The translations under genes were made by a program, and so were the position numbers. Positions 20,950-27,362 of a stretch of 27,972 nt of DNA are shown here, one piece after another; position 1 is the first letter of the stretch, and the number at the start of each line of letters is the position of its first letter. This DNA comes from a virus, in the IMG/VR virus record IMGVR_UViG_3300034682_000445, positions 1 through 27,972 of that record. One strand, 5' to 3'. Under the pieces are notes generated by a model, which saw only the letters and a program-made list of their open reading frames with translations, was not told where the DNA came from and ran no database searches.

Positions 20950-21363
20950 TCACGCCTCCTTGTGGCAGAACGGACAAACTCTGGCGGCTTCCTTCATGCT
21001 TTCAAAACAATGTGGGCATGGAATTCTGGTTCTATCTTTAAGGTATACAGCCATAACCAAGCCTACAGGCTCAAATACAAAGCCTAATAGTGCGCCATTT
21101 AGCTTATTCAATTTATGCCTGCCCATTACTGCTCCGGCAATCCCAAACAGAATCATTGACGCCAACTGATAATAAGCCAGAGTTTCTGAATGCCTTCCAA
21201 ACCTGACTACTACGAATATCGCCCATGCAACAGCAGCTACAACCTTTATTACCTCTGTAGCATCCAATTGAAATTGAGTCGCTTTGATGGTCTTTAACAG
21301 CACGTCATTAGTGATTTTTTGTCCCTCACTATCCTTCGCTGGTGTCTGATCCACATACGCCAT
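20950..21363 (-). CDS. Zinc-ribbon membrane protein in the rex position
   Basis: The 137-residue protein has three hydrophobic segments (about 38-54, 66-81, 92-107) and a C-terminal zinc ribbon with CPHC (116-119) and CPFC (130-133). It begins with a charged stretch (MAYVDQTPAKDSEGQKITND). It is directly upstream of the secreted DUF4124/BamE-like gene (stop to start 2 nt) and has AAGGGA 6 nt before its ATG. The two are one unit, divergent from pL. A TATATA element at about 21425-21430 on the minus strand could be its -10, in which case its -35 region would reach the operator at 21449. Confidence 0.65.
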   Translation of the reverse strand: MAYVDQTPAKDSEGQKITNDVLLKTIKATQFQLDATEVIKVVAAVAWAIFVVVRFGRHSETLAYYQLASMILFGIAGAVMGRHKLNKLNGALLGFVFEPVGLVMAVYLKDRTRIPCPHCFESMKEAARVCPFCHKEA

Positions 21364-21448
21364 AGGTCATCCCTTTCGCTTAACGGCAATTTACTAAAGA
21401 TTACACCACGCTCCATTCAGCGCCTATATACACTCAAACAAAAAATAC

Positions 21449-21461
21449 TAACCAACAGTTA
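21449..21461. promoter_or_regulatory. Operator upstream of the pL-like promoter
   Basis: TAAC-CAACA-GTTA ends one base before the TTGACA of the pL-like promoter. It has the same pattern as the operators at pR and cI. Confidence 0.65.
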
Positions 21462-21489
21462 TTGACATAATACAAACCAATAGTATGCT
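21462..21489 (+). promoter_or_regulatory. Predicted pL-like promoter for the plus-strand operon
   Basis: TTGACA (21462-21467), a 16-nt spacer and TATGCT (21484-21489) form a strong -35 with a moderate -10. Transcription would start near 21496. Operators flank it at 21449-21461 and 21489-21501, the second overlapping -10 and the start. It faces away from cI, like lambda pL, and feeds the plus-strand genes from 21511 to 27733. Confidence 0.75.
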
Positions 21490-21501
21490 AACTGTCAGTT
21501 A
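21489..21501. promoter_or_regulatory. Operator overlapping the pL-like start site
   Basis: TAAC-TGTCA-GTTA inside a 15-bp perfect palindrome CTAACTG-T-CAGTTAG, the most symmetric of the four operators. Confidence 0.7.
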
Positions 21502-21510
21502 GGTTATTTC

Positions 21511-21804
21511 ATGTGGCACCCCAGCAGAAGGTGGGCAACATCTGCAACAGGGCTCGCAGCCTCCACAGCTCTCCTCTGGGAAGGGAAACCGACCAGAGTG
21601 CAATCTGGAAAAATAGCGAGTGACCTGCTGACGTGGGAAAGACCTCAGAGTGTTGGAGCACACAGCTGGTGGAAGTCCAGCATACAACGGGGATTGTTTT
21701 ATGGAATCGAGCCGAGCAAAGCCACAGAGACTGTGCAAGTTAGTCGCCCGATCATGGTTTATCCAGATATTGACGGCATAGGACGCAAGGAAGACGGGCA
21801 ATAA
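21511..21804 (+). CDS. Possible leader ORF, 97 codons, doubtful
   Basis: An open frame starts 15 nt after the predicted pL start with AGG 7 nt upstream. The product (MWHPSRRWATSATGLAASTA at the start) has six Trp in 97 residues, no recognisable fold and a composition unlike its neighbours. The same DNA is full of short hairpins and is richer in G+C than the genes around it, so it may be a structured leader RNA and not a gene. A shorter frame starting at 21513 (36 codons) also exists. I leave it as a weak candidate. Confidence 0.2.
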   Translation: MWHPSRRWATSATGLAASTALLWEGKPTRVQSGKIASDLLTWERPQSVGAHSWWKSSIQRGLFYGIEPSKATETVQVSRPIMVYPDIDGIGRKEDGQ

Positions 21805-21874
21805 GCAGGATTTGAGCATCCTGTACGTAGAGCAATCCACCGATGTGTAATTACATCAAAAAGGTGTCTGCGAT

Positions 21875-22024
21875 ATGTCTCAGTTTATTAGAGATTTAAT
21901 CGCCTTACTTGCTGAGTGCTGCCTGTCACGATTGCGAGTAGCTCCGATTGATGATCATGAAAAAGACATTAGTCGGGTTGTGTTTGCAGATGTTGAATCA
22001 TCACGCATTAAAGGGATGCGGTAA
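21875..22024 (+). CDS. Small protein, 49 residues, in the pL leader
   Basis: Translates as MSQFIRDLIALLAECCLSRL followed by a basic, acidic, then basic end (VESSRIKGMR). AAGG lies 10 nt before the ATG. Positioned early in the pL operon, a place where lambdoid phages keep small regulators. No family recognised. Confidence 0.45.
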   Translation: MSQFIRDLIALLAECCLSRLRVAPIDDHEKDISRVVFADVESSRIKGMR

Positions 22025-22152
22025 ATAAGGCGGAAACAGGCATTTAGTTCATGGATTGTTGGGTAATGAGGCGGCACAACAACACCAGATCCCGCCTAGC
22101 TCGTGAAAACATTAATTTTGTTCATCCGAGCCACGCTTGCTGGAAGGTGAGC

Positions 22153-22250
22153 ACACAACTGAATGTCATCTGTAGCTCAGAAGGTAGAGCGAACGACTTT
22201 GAATCGGGAGGTCACCGGTTCGATTCCGGTCAGATGGCACTCAGTTGTGT
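22153..22250 (+). repeat. 10-bp inverted repeat enclosing the tRNA-like element
   Basis: ACACAACTGA (22153-22162) and TCAGTTGTGT (22241-22250) are perfect inverse complements lying three and two bases outside the tRNA-like sequence. Two of the three bases between (T and G at 22164-22165) also pair with C and A at 22238-22239. The acceptor stem could thus extend to a nearly unbroken helix of about 19 pairs with one A-C mismatch. Confidence 0.75.
22166..22238 (+). tRNA. tRNA-like element, anticodon UUG (Gln), degenerate anticodon stem
   Basis: A 73-nt sequence with a full tRNA layout: acceptor TCATCTG/CAGATGG (U-G first pair), TA at positions 8-9, D-arm GCTC-AGAAGGTA-GAGC, anticodon loop CTTTGAA (anticodon TTG), variable AGGTC, T-arm ACCGG-TTCGATT-CCGGT and base 73 a C. 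The anticodon stem AACGA/TCGGG has only three good pairs; the outer two are A-G mismatches. No CCA is encoded. The base before position 1 is G and base 73 is C, a pair that marks bacterial tRNA-His, not Gln. It lies in the pL leader of the phage. It may be a functional tRNA, a decayed one, or a tRNA mimic with a regulatory role. Confidence 0.65.
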
Positions 22251-22266
22251 TCGTAGCGCAACCTGA

Positions 22267-22287
22267 CCACCAGCAGCAACCTGGTGG
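22267..22287 (+). other. 7-bp hairpin before the nut-like site
   Basis: CCACCAG, a 7-nt loop, CTGGTGG: perfect arms. It stands directly in front of the boxA-like CGCTCAAT at 22288. Confidence 0.5.
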
Positions 22288-22325
22288 CGCTCAATTCAAA
22301 TACCCGGCTGGCTCGGTTAGCCAGC
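22288..22325 (+). promoter_or_regulatory. nut-like site (boxA plus boxB hairpin), candidate
   Basis: CGCTCAAT (22288-22295), similar to boxA CGCTCTTA, is followed after 11 nt by a hairpin GCTGGCT-CGGTT-AGCCAGC (22307-22325) with a 7-bp perfect stem and a 5-nt loop, the form of lambda boxB. The small basic gene at 22348 follows. Against it, the site is about 790 nt from pL, whereas lambda nutL lies close to the promoter. Confidence 0.35.
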
Positions 22326-22347
22326 ACCTATCTCAAGCGAGGTGTTC

Positions 22348-22533
22348 ATGGACAAACCTGATTTGCCAGCTGGCTGGAAACAATCTCAATCAAACGGCTG
22401 GGCAATGCGGCAGCACAGAGAGTCCAGAACACCAGCTAAAGCGACGAAAGCAGATATGAAACGGCATGAAGTCCGCCGCGCCATAGAAAACATCAAAGAA
22501 GATCTGGAACTAGCAAGGGAGTCATCACTATGA
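22348..22533 (+). CDS. Small basic protein, possible N-like antiterminator
   Basis: From the ATG at 22348 (GAGG 5 nt upstream) the 61-residue product begins MDKPDLPAGWKQSQSNGW. Its middle is Arg/Lys-rich (AMRQHRESRTPAKATKADMK, RHEVRRAIENIKEDL), a composition seen in arginine-rich RNA-binding motifs of N proteins, although the order differs from known N sequences. It follows a nut-like site. The stop overlaps the next start (ATGA). If not N-like it may be a small accessory protein. Confidence 0.4.
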   Translation: MDKPDLPAGWKQSQSNGWAMRQHRESRTPAKATKADMKRHEVRRAIENIKEDLELARESSL

Positions 22534-22850
22534 GTAAACCAATATCTCAAGAACGCATCGACCTTGCTAATCAGGTCCAGTCGTTAGCCAAGCAATACAC
22601 CTCCAAAGAGGTTGCTGTAATCACGGGTAAGTCTCAGCCGTACATTAAATCGCTGGCTCAAGATTTCGGTATCAACTTCTTCAAACCAAAACTTGATGAT
22701 CATGACATCTATTTGATTCGTGAGGTTCGTCGCCAATACGGTCTTGGTTTGGCAGAAATAGCAGAGAAGTTTGAAATCAGCACCGGCTTCGCTTGTCGTG
22801 TATGCGCCGGCATCAAAAAACCATCCAAAGCACAACTGGCTTTAGCCTAA
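22530..22850 (+). CDS. Helix-turn-helix protein of unknown role
   Basis: The 106-residue protein has two helix-turn-helix-like stretches: SKEVAVITGKSQPYIKSLAQ (about 25-45) and LGLAEIAEKFEISTGFACRV (about 73-92). It probably binds DNA as a regulator of the early operon. It begins right after the 61-residue gene (ATGA) with AAGGGAG 8 nt upstream. No specific phage family is recognised. Confidence 0.6.
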   Translation: MSKPISQERIDLANQVQSLAKQYTSKEVAVITGKSQPYIKSLAQDFGINFFKPKLDDHDIYLIREVRRQYGLGLAEIAEKFEISTGFACRVCAGIKKPSKAQLALA

Positions 22851-22861
22851 GGCAGAACGCC

Positions 22862-23161
22862 ATGCACCCACGCGAATTCATTGAGAAAAACATCACTCAA
22901 TTGTTGCAGAAGGATGGTTATGTCGGCGTTGCTCTCAGTGAAGGCGTGAAGGCGTCACTGCGTTACTTCGATAACCAACCCGTTTTCAGACCAGGTAAAT
23001 GCTTCGATGACTGCCTTGCAGTTGGTAAACGAGAAGCCAAGTCATACAAGCGATTGATGGACCAGCAGCTGAAGAAGGCCGAACAGGATGCCAAAGCCGT
23101 TGCAAAACAAAAACAACCAGTCAGAGGTAGAAATGAACGACTACGCCCAGCGGCTTGCTGA
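22862..23161 (+). CDS. Conserved phage protein of unknown function, 99 residues
   Basis: Start ATG at 22862 with AAGG 9 nt upstream; a longer frame at 22793 would overlap the HTH gene. The product, MHPREFIEKNITQLLQKDGY and on, has a helix-rich N-terminus, CFDDCLAVGKREAKSYKRLM, and a basic Lys/Gln-rich end. I have seen similar small proteins in phage early regions but cannot assign a function. It overlaps the methyltransferase start by 29 nt. Confidence 0.55.
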   Translation: MHPREFIEKNITQLLQKDGYVGVALSEGVKASLRYFDNQPVFRPGKCFDDCLAVGKREAKSYKRLMDQQLKKAEQDAKAVAKQKQPVRGRNERLRPAAC

Positions 23162-24554
23162 ATTACAGCAACAGCCAGATCATGTGCTAAAACAAATCAG
23201 AGACCAGTGGCAGACACCTCAAGAGTTAGCAATGGGGCTGTTCTGGCATTTCACTCCGAAGATTGGCCCCGTTGTTCTTGACCTGTTCGCCAGTGATGCA
23301 AATGCCTTGGCTCCTAACTATTACACGGCTGAAATAAATGCACTGACTCAGGAATGGGCTAATGATTTGCGCCAGCTCGGCGGCGCGGCGTTCGCTAACC
23401 CACCCTACTCTCGCCCTCAATCTGATAGTGATGGCACTCCAATCACTGGTATTGAAAATATTCTGGCTTATTGCCGTGAGCAGCGCGAATTGGGCGCCAA
23501 GATCATGCTGCTTATCAAGGCCGGCACCAGTGAAGGATGGTGGCCAGAAGATGCAGACTTCATTCAGTTCGTTTCCGGGCGTATTGGTTTCAAAACACCG
23601 AACTGGTATGTGCCACGCGACCCGAAGAAAGACAAACCAAGTTCTAGCGGGTTCGCTTCTGCTGTCGTCATCTTTGATAAAGACTGGAAATGGGAACGCA
23701 GACCATTTGAACGTCTGAACCGCAACGACCTTGAAACCCAAGGCCGCATGATCATGAACATGATCGAGAGCCGCGCCACTGTAATTGCTGAATCAATGCT
23801 GCCAGCGGTTGCAGCGATAGAACCACCAGTAACAACCGAACATACACATATTGAAGAGTCAGATTGTAAGTTAGCCGAAGTGGTTGATGACAATTACCAG
23901 CTCGATCTGGATGCCTCCGAAGAACCTGAGCTTACCTATGCAGATAAAACGCTGGATGAACTCGAACTGGAGTTTAAAAGTAATTCACTAGCGTGCGGAA
24001 GTTGGAACCGCTTTGTTGCCGAGATGACAGTGCGCTTTGGCTGGCCTGACAAGTATAGTCATCGGGAAGTTATGTTTGTCCTCACATCTATTGATACCGA
24101 TGGAGAGATGACCGGCACGACAGAAGACCAAAAACTGCTTATCAATAATTTCACCATGGCATTAAACGAAGCAGAAAAGCGACTGACACTGACAAATGAA
24201 CAGCGTCTGGATGCTCTCTCAGCACTCACTAAGCATATCAATAGCAACCAATTACCTCCGCTGTTTGAGCAGATCAAGATCATTCGTGAAGCAGTTATTA
24301 AGCATCAGCATGCTAAACCAATAAACGTATCAACATGGATAGTTGAACAAAAACACGACGACATTGTGAAATTGTCTGATGAAGACAAGTTAACCATAGG
24401 AAGACTTATTCCTCAGTGGGTAAAAGAGTTTGGATTAGATGAGGCCTTATCAAGAACGGGGTTTGCGCTGACTAACTTATTAAATGGTCGTCCAGTGTCG
24501 CATGGCTGGTCTGAATGTGGATCGGATACGAAACTGGAGGTCGTAAATGGCTAA
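23133..24554 (+). CDS. Dam-type DNA N6-adenine methyltransferase with long C-terminal extension
   Basis: Residues 1-200 are a phage Dam-type N6-adenine methyltransferase: [20 protein letters not shown] (21-40), [14 protein letters not shown] (47-60, AdoMet region), and the catalytic NPPY (89-92) in [10 protein letters not shown]. It would add methyl groups to adenine, perhaps to protect phage DNA or alter regulation. About 270 residues (200-473) follow with no recognised domain; they are acidic in the middle ([14 protein letters not shown]) and helical later ([20 protein letters not shown]). The ATG at 23133 has GAGG 5 nt upstream; a start at 23088 would lie inside the upstream gene without need. 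Confidence 0.8.
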   Translation: MNDYAQRLAELQQQPDHVLKQIRDQWQTPQELAMGLFWHFTPKIGPVVLDLFASDANALAPNYYTAEINALTQEWANDLRQLGGAAFANPPYSRPQSDSDGTPITGIENILAYCREQRELGAKIMLLIKAGTSEGWWPEDADFIQFVSGRIGFKTPNWYVPRDPKKDKPSSSGFASAVVIFDKDWKWERRPFERLNRNDLETQGRMIMNMIESRATVIAESMLPAVAAIEPPVTTEHTHIEESDCKLAEVVDDNYQLDLDASEEPELTYADKTLDELELEFKSNSLACGSWNRFVAEMTVRFGWPDKYSHREVMFVLTSIDTDGEMTGTTEDQKLLINNFTMALNEAEKRLTLTNEQRLDALSALTKHINSNQLPPLFEQIKIIREAVIKHQHAKPINVSTWIVEQKHDDIVKLSDEDKLTIGRLIPQWVKEFGLDEALSRTGFALTNLLNGRPVSHGWSECGSDTKLEVVNG

Positions 24555-25089
24555 GGGAATTAACAAAGTAATTATCGTCGGCAACCTCGGCCAAGACCCA
24601 GAAGTTAGATACATGCCTAACGGTAATGCCGTTGCGAACATAACAGTGGCCACCAGCGAAAGCTGGAAAGACCAACAAGGTCAGCAGCAGGAACGCACCG
24701 AATGGCATCGCATTGTTCTGTATAAGCGCCTAGCTGAAATCGCTGGGCAATATCTGCGTAAAGGCTCAAAGGTTTATCTGGAAGGTCGGCTACGGACTCG
24801 GGAATGGCAAGACCAGCAAGGTCAGAAACGGTATACAACAGAGATCGCGTGTAATGAATTGCAGATGCTTGATGGAAAACCTTCTGGTGGTTGGGGTCAA
24901 CCATCAGGCCCAGCAAATAACCAACCAGCCAGTAACAGTGCTCCACCAGCACAGAACGGTGGTTACAACTACGCCGCAGGAAAGAATGGTCCACCAGCCG
25001 GTTACACAGAACCACCAATGGACTTCGACGATGACATTCCTTTTGCTCATCCGTTCCTGCAATACCCTGAACTTATTTATGCGATTTGA
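24547..25089 (+). CDS. ssb: Single-stranded DNA-binding protein (SSB) with extended C-terminus
   Basis: Residues 1-110 are the SSB OB fold ([56 protein letters not shown]). A Gly/Gln/Asn/Pro-rich linker follows (111-158). The conserved acidic tip DFDDDIPF sits at 159-166, but the protein continues 14 residues, [14 protein letters not shown]. In ordinary SSB that tip is the very C-terminus and binds partner proteins. GGAGG lies 6 nt before the ATG; it overlaps the methyltransferase stop by 8 nt. It would coat ssDNA during phage replication and recombination. Confidence 0.93.
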   Translation: MAKGINKVIIVGNLGQDPEVRYMPNGNAVANITVATSESWKDQQGQQQERTEWHRIVLYKRLAEIAGQYLRKGSKVYLEGRLRTREWQDQQGQKRYTTEIACNELQMLDGKPSGGWGQPSGPANNQPASNSAPPAQNGGYNYAAGKNGPPAGYTEPPMDFDDDIPFAHPFLQYPELIYAI

Positions 25090-25098
25090 GGCTTACTT

Positions 25099-25656
25099 AT
25101 GAACCACTTAATGATTGATTTAGAAACAATGGGCAAAGCAAACAATGCGGCTATTTTTCAAATTGCAGCAGCCTTTTTTGACCCAAAAACAGCTCAGGTT
25201 GGAGAAACGTTTAGCCAGTTAGTCTCTCTGGAATCATGCACTGAATACGGTTTAACAATGGATGTAAGCACGATCATGTGGTGGATGGAGCAATCGGATG
25301 AAGCTCGTCCAAAATCAAATCTCCCATATATGCAATTACCAACAACATTGGGGGCTTTTAGCGACTTCATCAAAACGTATTCATCAGACGCAAAAGTTCA
25401 ACCATGGGGAAATGGCGCAACGTTTGATCTGATCATTCTGAAAAGCGCATTTCAGGCATGCAGTATCCCTTTGCCTTGGCGGTTCTATAACGAACGTGAC
25501 GTCAGAACCGTTGTTGAGCTGGGTCGAATGATTGGTTTTGATCCAAAAAAGGAAATTCCATTCCAAGGAATTAAGCATGAAGCGCTTGATGACTGCCTTC
25601 ATCAAATTGAATACGTATCGGCAATAGTTCAGCGGCTAACAAAGGCTGAAGCATGA
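25099..25656 (+). CDS. DEDDh 3'-5' exonuclease (exodeoxyribonuclease VIII / Rv2179c-like)
   Basis: The 185-residue protein has the DEDDh active-site set: Asp7 and Glu9 in MIDLETMG, Asp110 in GNGATFD, and His160-x-Ala-x-x-Asp165 in KHEALDDC. It matches the small phage 3'-5' exonucleases of DUF5051/Rv2179c type. It may degrade RNA or DNA ends in phage replication or recombination. GAGG lies 7 nt before the ATG. It follows ssb with 9 nt between. Confidence 0.85.
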   Translation: MNHLMIDLETMGKANNAAIFQIAAAFFDPKTAQVGETFSQLVSLESCTEYGLTMDVSTIMWWMEQSDEARPKSNLPYMQLPTTLGAFSDFIKTYSSDAKVQPWGNGATFDLIILKSAFQACSIPLPWRFYNERDVRTVVELGRMIGFDPKKEIPFQGIKHEALDDCLHQIEYVSAIVQRLTKAEA

Positions 25657-25692
25657 GTCTGTTATGTCAAATGCATGTGTCGTGAGGAACCT

Positions 25693-25968
25693 ATGAACGA
25701 ACGAATCAGAACCGTAGTGATCGACTTCCCAACTGTCGGCCTCATAGCAAAGAAGAACGTTTGCCGGATCATCGGTTGCTCAGAGCGCACCCTTCCTGAA
25801 TGGAAGAAGCAAGGCATCTTTACTCTGGAACCAGTTATATCCGGCCCCGGTAAACCGTCCATGTATTCAGCGGCTCAACTGCGGGCATGGATAGAAGAAC
25901 GTGAGCTGAACCCTTTCAACTTACCGATCGATAACTTAACCAAGAACAAAGGCACGGTGGCTGTATGA
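25693..25968 (+). CDS. MerR/excisionase-like helix-turn-helix protein
   Basis: From ATG 25693 (GAGG 5 nt upstream) the 91-residue protein has a winged-helix pattern: KKNVCRIIGCSERTLPEWKK, QGIFTLEPVISGPGKPSMYS, AAQLRAWIEERELNPFNL. This pattern occurs in MerR-like regulators, Nu1 and excisionases. Excisionase (Xis) is the most interesting option for an early-operon gene but is not proven. The stop overlaps the next start by ATGA. Confidence 0.6.
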   Translation: MNERIRTVVIDFPTVGLIAKKNVCRIIGCSERTLPEWKKQGIFTLEPVISGPGKPSMYSAAQLRAWIEERELNPFNLPIDNLTKNKGTVAV

Positions 25969-26279
25969 GCATTAAAGAAATTGAGGTTGTGCGCAATGAA
26001 TTTGGCTATTGGACACATCCTGATTACCCATCTTATTGGGGTGAAGATACCACTGAAGAAGAAGTAAATAAGTGGTTTAGCGATAACAAAATAAAGTCGG
26101 TTGATGTTTGGCTGCAGGATGAAGATGAGCCGCTTTCTGAAAAATATGCGGCAGGTGAAATTTATGCCAGCGATTGGAATCCAAAAAAGCCAACAGAAGA
26201 TTCATTTCTGTTGTTCATTACCGACACAGAAGATGGATGCTTGGCATTGTTTGCTACTCCTATTCAGGAGGAAGTATGA
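25965..26279 (+). CDS. Acidic protein of unknown function, 104 residues
   Basis: About 25 Asp/Glu against 8 Lys/Arg give a net charge near -17. It starts MSIKEIEVVRNEFGYWTHPD and ends ITDTEDGCLALFATPIQEEV. I faintly recall similar phage proteins of unknown function with EVVR...WTHP near the start. DNA mimicry or protein inhibition is possible from the charge but not shown. Coupled to both neighbours by overlapping codons. Confidence 0.55.
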   Translation: MSIKEIEVVRNEFGYWTHPDYPSYWGEDTTEEEVNKWFSDNKIKSVDVWLQDEDEPLSEKYAAGEIYASDWNPKKPTEDSFLLFITDTEDGCLALFATPIQEEV

Positions 26280-26800
26280 GCTATTACAAAAATGAAACAT
26301 CCAGCGTTCTTGAAATATCTGAACAGATTAAATCGAAAAAAGTTGCGCTTTACAACAGAGCGAAAGAATTTGCCAAACAGTTCAATGCAGAGCCGGTAAT
26401 GGTTTATTGCGGAACAAGATCATCACTTGATGGAGTGACTTTCAAAGGTGGTGAAATTTATCTGAATGCTGCGTTATGGACCATCCCAGACAGAAAACTT
26501 AATGGTTTATGCAGACCACGGAAAAAAGTTCCCGCAACACTCAAGCAAGAATTAGCAAAGTTGCAGGAGTTATGGAGTGATAAACCAGATGAAACTATTG
26601 ATACAGACCCTGTATATGATGCGCTAGGGTTTGATTACATGGCAATGTGCATGTCAGGTGGGGGTCGAATGTTTACAACTCCAACTTGCATTTATGTCCA
26701 AGCAAATCAAAAACCATCCGCTGGTTCTGGAACTATTGAAATTCTTGGTAGTGAATTTGAAGCGGCTAAATTGATGATGGAAAAGCGGGAATCGGCATGA
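26276..26800 (+). CDS. Protein of unknown function, 174 residues
   Basis: Strong AGGAGG ahead of the ATG at 26276, which overlaps the previous stop. A soluble protein beginning MSYYKNETSSVLEISEQIKS, with a helix, a KKVPATLKQELAKLQELW stretch and a later CMSGGGRMFTTPTCIYVQ region. No known domain recognised. A longer frame opening at 26174 overlaps the upstream gene and is not used. Confidence 0.6.
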   Translation: MSYYKNETSSVLEISEQIKSKKVALYNRAKEFAKQFNAEPVMVYCGTRSSLDGVTFKGGEIYLNAALWTIPDRKLNGLCRPRKKVPATLKQELAKLQELWSDKPDETIDTDPVYDALGFDYMAMCMSGGGRMFTTPTCIYVQANQKPSAGSGTIEILGSEFEAAKLMMEKRESA

Positions 26801-27039
26801 TTAATCCCGGAAGCTTTTTAGATAAATATTTACCACGGTTCATCACTGAGGAAGTTGCATTACAAGAAACTCATGATGGATTTATTCCTATGTGTGCAAT
26901 GCAAGATATAAAACAAGGTGAATTCGTTGCTGCAAAATGCATATTTAAGTCGTTTAATCTTTTTGGATTAGCAATATGTCCTAGGATGATAGAAGGTTCA
27001 TTCATTAAATTACATGAATTATCTAAGGATGGTGAGTGA
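26797..27039 (+). CDS. Small protein of unknown function, 80 residues
   Basis: The ATG at 26797 overlaps the previous stop (ATGA). Product: MINPGSFLDKYLPRFITEEV and on, with ALQETHDGFIPMCAMQDIKQ and a hydrophobic FKSFNLFGLAICP. Unknown function; codons and coupling fit the operon. Confidence 0.55.
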   Translation: MINPGSFLDKYLPRFITEEVALQETHDGFIPMCAMQDIKQGEFVAAKCIFKSFNLFGLAICPRMIEGSFIKLHELSKDGE

Positions 27040-27362
27040 TGGGATGGGCTAATTGCGGTGAAGATAAGAATGGCCGGCCTATTGGTTATGCTCATTCGTC
27101 TGTTTGTGATCATGATGGTTGTAATAAAGAAATTGATCGAGGCTTATCATACGCGTGTGGTGGTATGCATGGTGATGATGAATACAGTTGTGAGAAATAT
27201 TTTTGCTATGAACACATGTCAAATTGGGTTGAAGATGATCAAGGGGGCACTGTTCGTGTTTGTAATAGCTGTGCAAATGAATTGCTAGAATCTGGTGATT
27301 ACAAAATGGATGAAGATGAAGGTGTGATTAAAAGAGTTTTAGATCACAAGGTTGGTGAATAA
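27039..27362 (+). CDS. Cys-rich zinc-binding protein, 107 residues
   Basis: The ATG at 27039 overlaps the previous stop as TGATG. The product has CDHDGCNKEI, ACGGMHGDDEYSCEKYFCYE and CNSCANELL, a chain of Cys and His residues that fits a zinc-ribbon or FYVE-like fold. It ends with TGG... acidic stretches (DYKMDEDEGV). It has the same CE-x(3)-C-x(2)-H signature as the next protein, so they may be paralogues. Function unknown. Confidence 0.55.
   Translation: MGWANCGEDKNGRPIGYAHSSVCDHDGCNKEIDRGLSYACGGMHGDDEYSCEKYFCYEHMSNWVEDDQGGTVRVCNSCANELLESGDYKMDEDEGVIKRVLDHKVGE

Noticed and set aside
20747-21169. Plus-strand ORF of 140 codons opposite the rex-position genes
   Set aside because: Antisense to two genes with a signal peptide and a zinc ribbon, respectively, and with good ribosome-binding sites.
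21499-21840. Minus-strand ORF of 113 codons over the pL leader
   Set aside because: It starts outside any promoter, covers the pL start and operator on the opposite strand, and has no ribosome-binding site or recognisable domain.
22051-22266. Plus-strand ORF of 71 codons with an Arg-rich start, N-like at first sight
   Set aside because: It runs across the whole tRNA-like element in one frame, has no ribosome-binding site and no further N-like features.
22163-22459. Plus-strand ORF of 98 codons starting MSSVAQKVERTTLNREV
   Set aside because: Its first part is read through the tRNA-like sequence, a typical false ORF of tRNA genes, and the real gene at 22348 overlaps its end.
23226-23741. Minus-strand ORF of 171 codons opposite the methyltransferase
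   Set aside because: Antisense to the clear NPPY-containing enzyme; no supporting signal.
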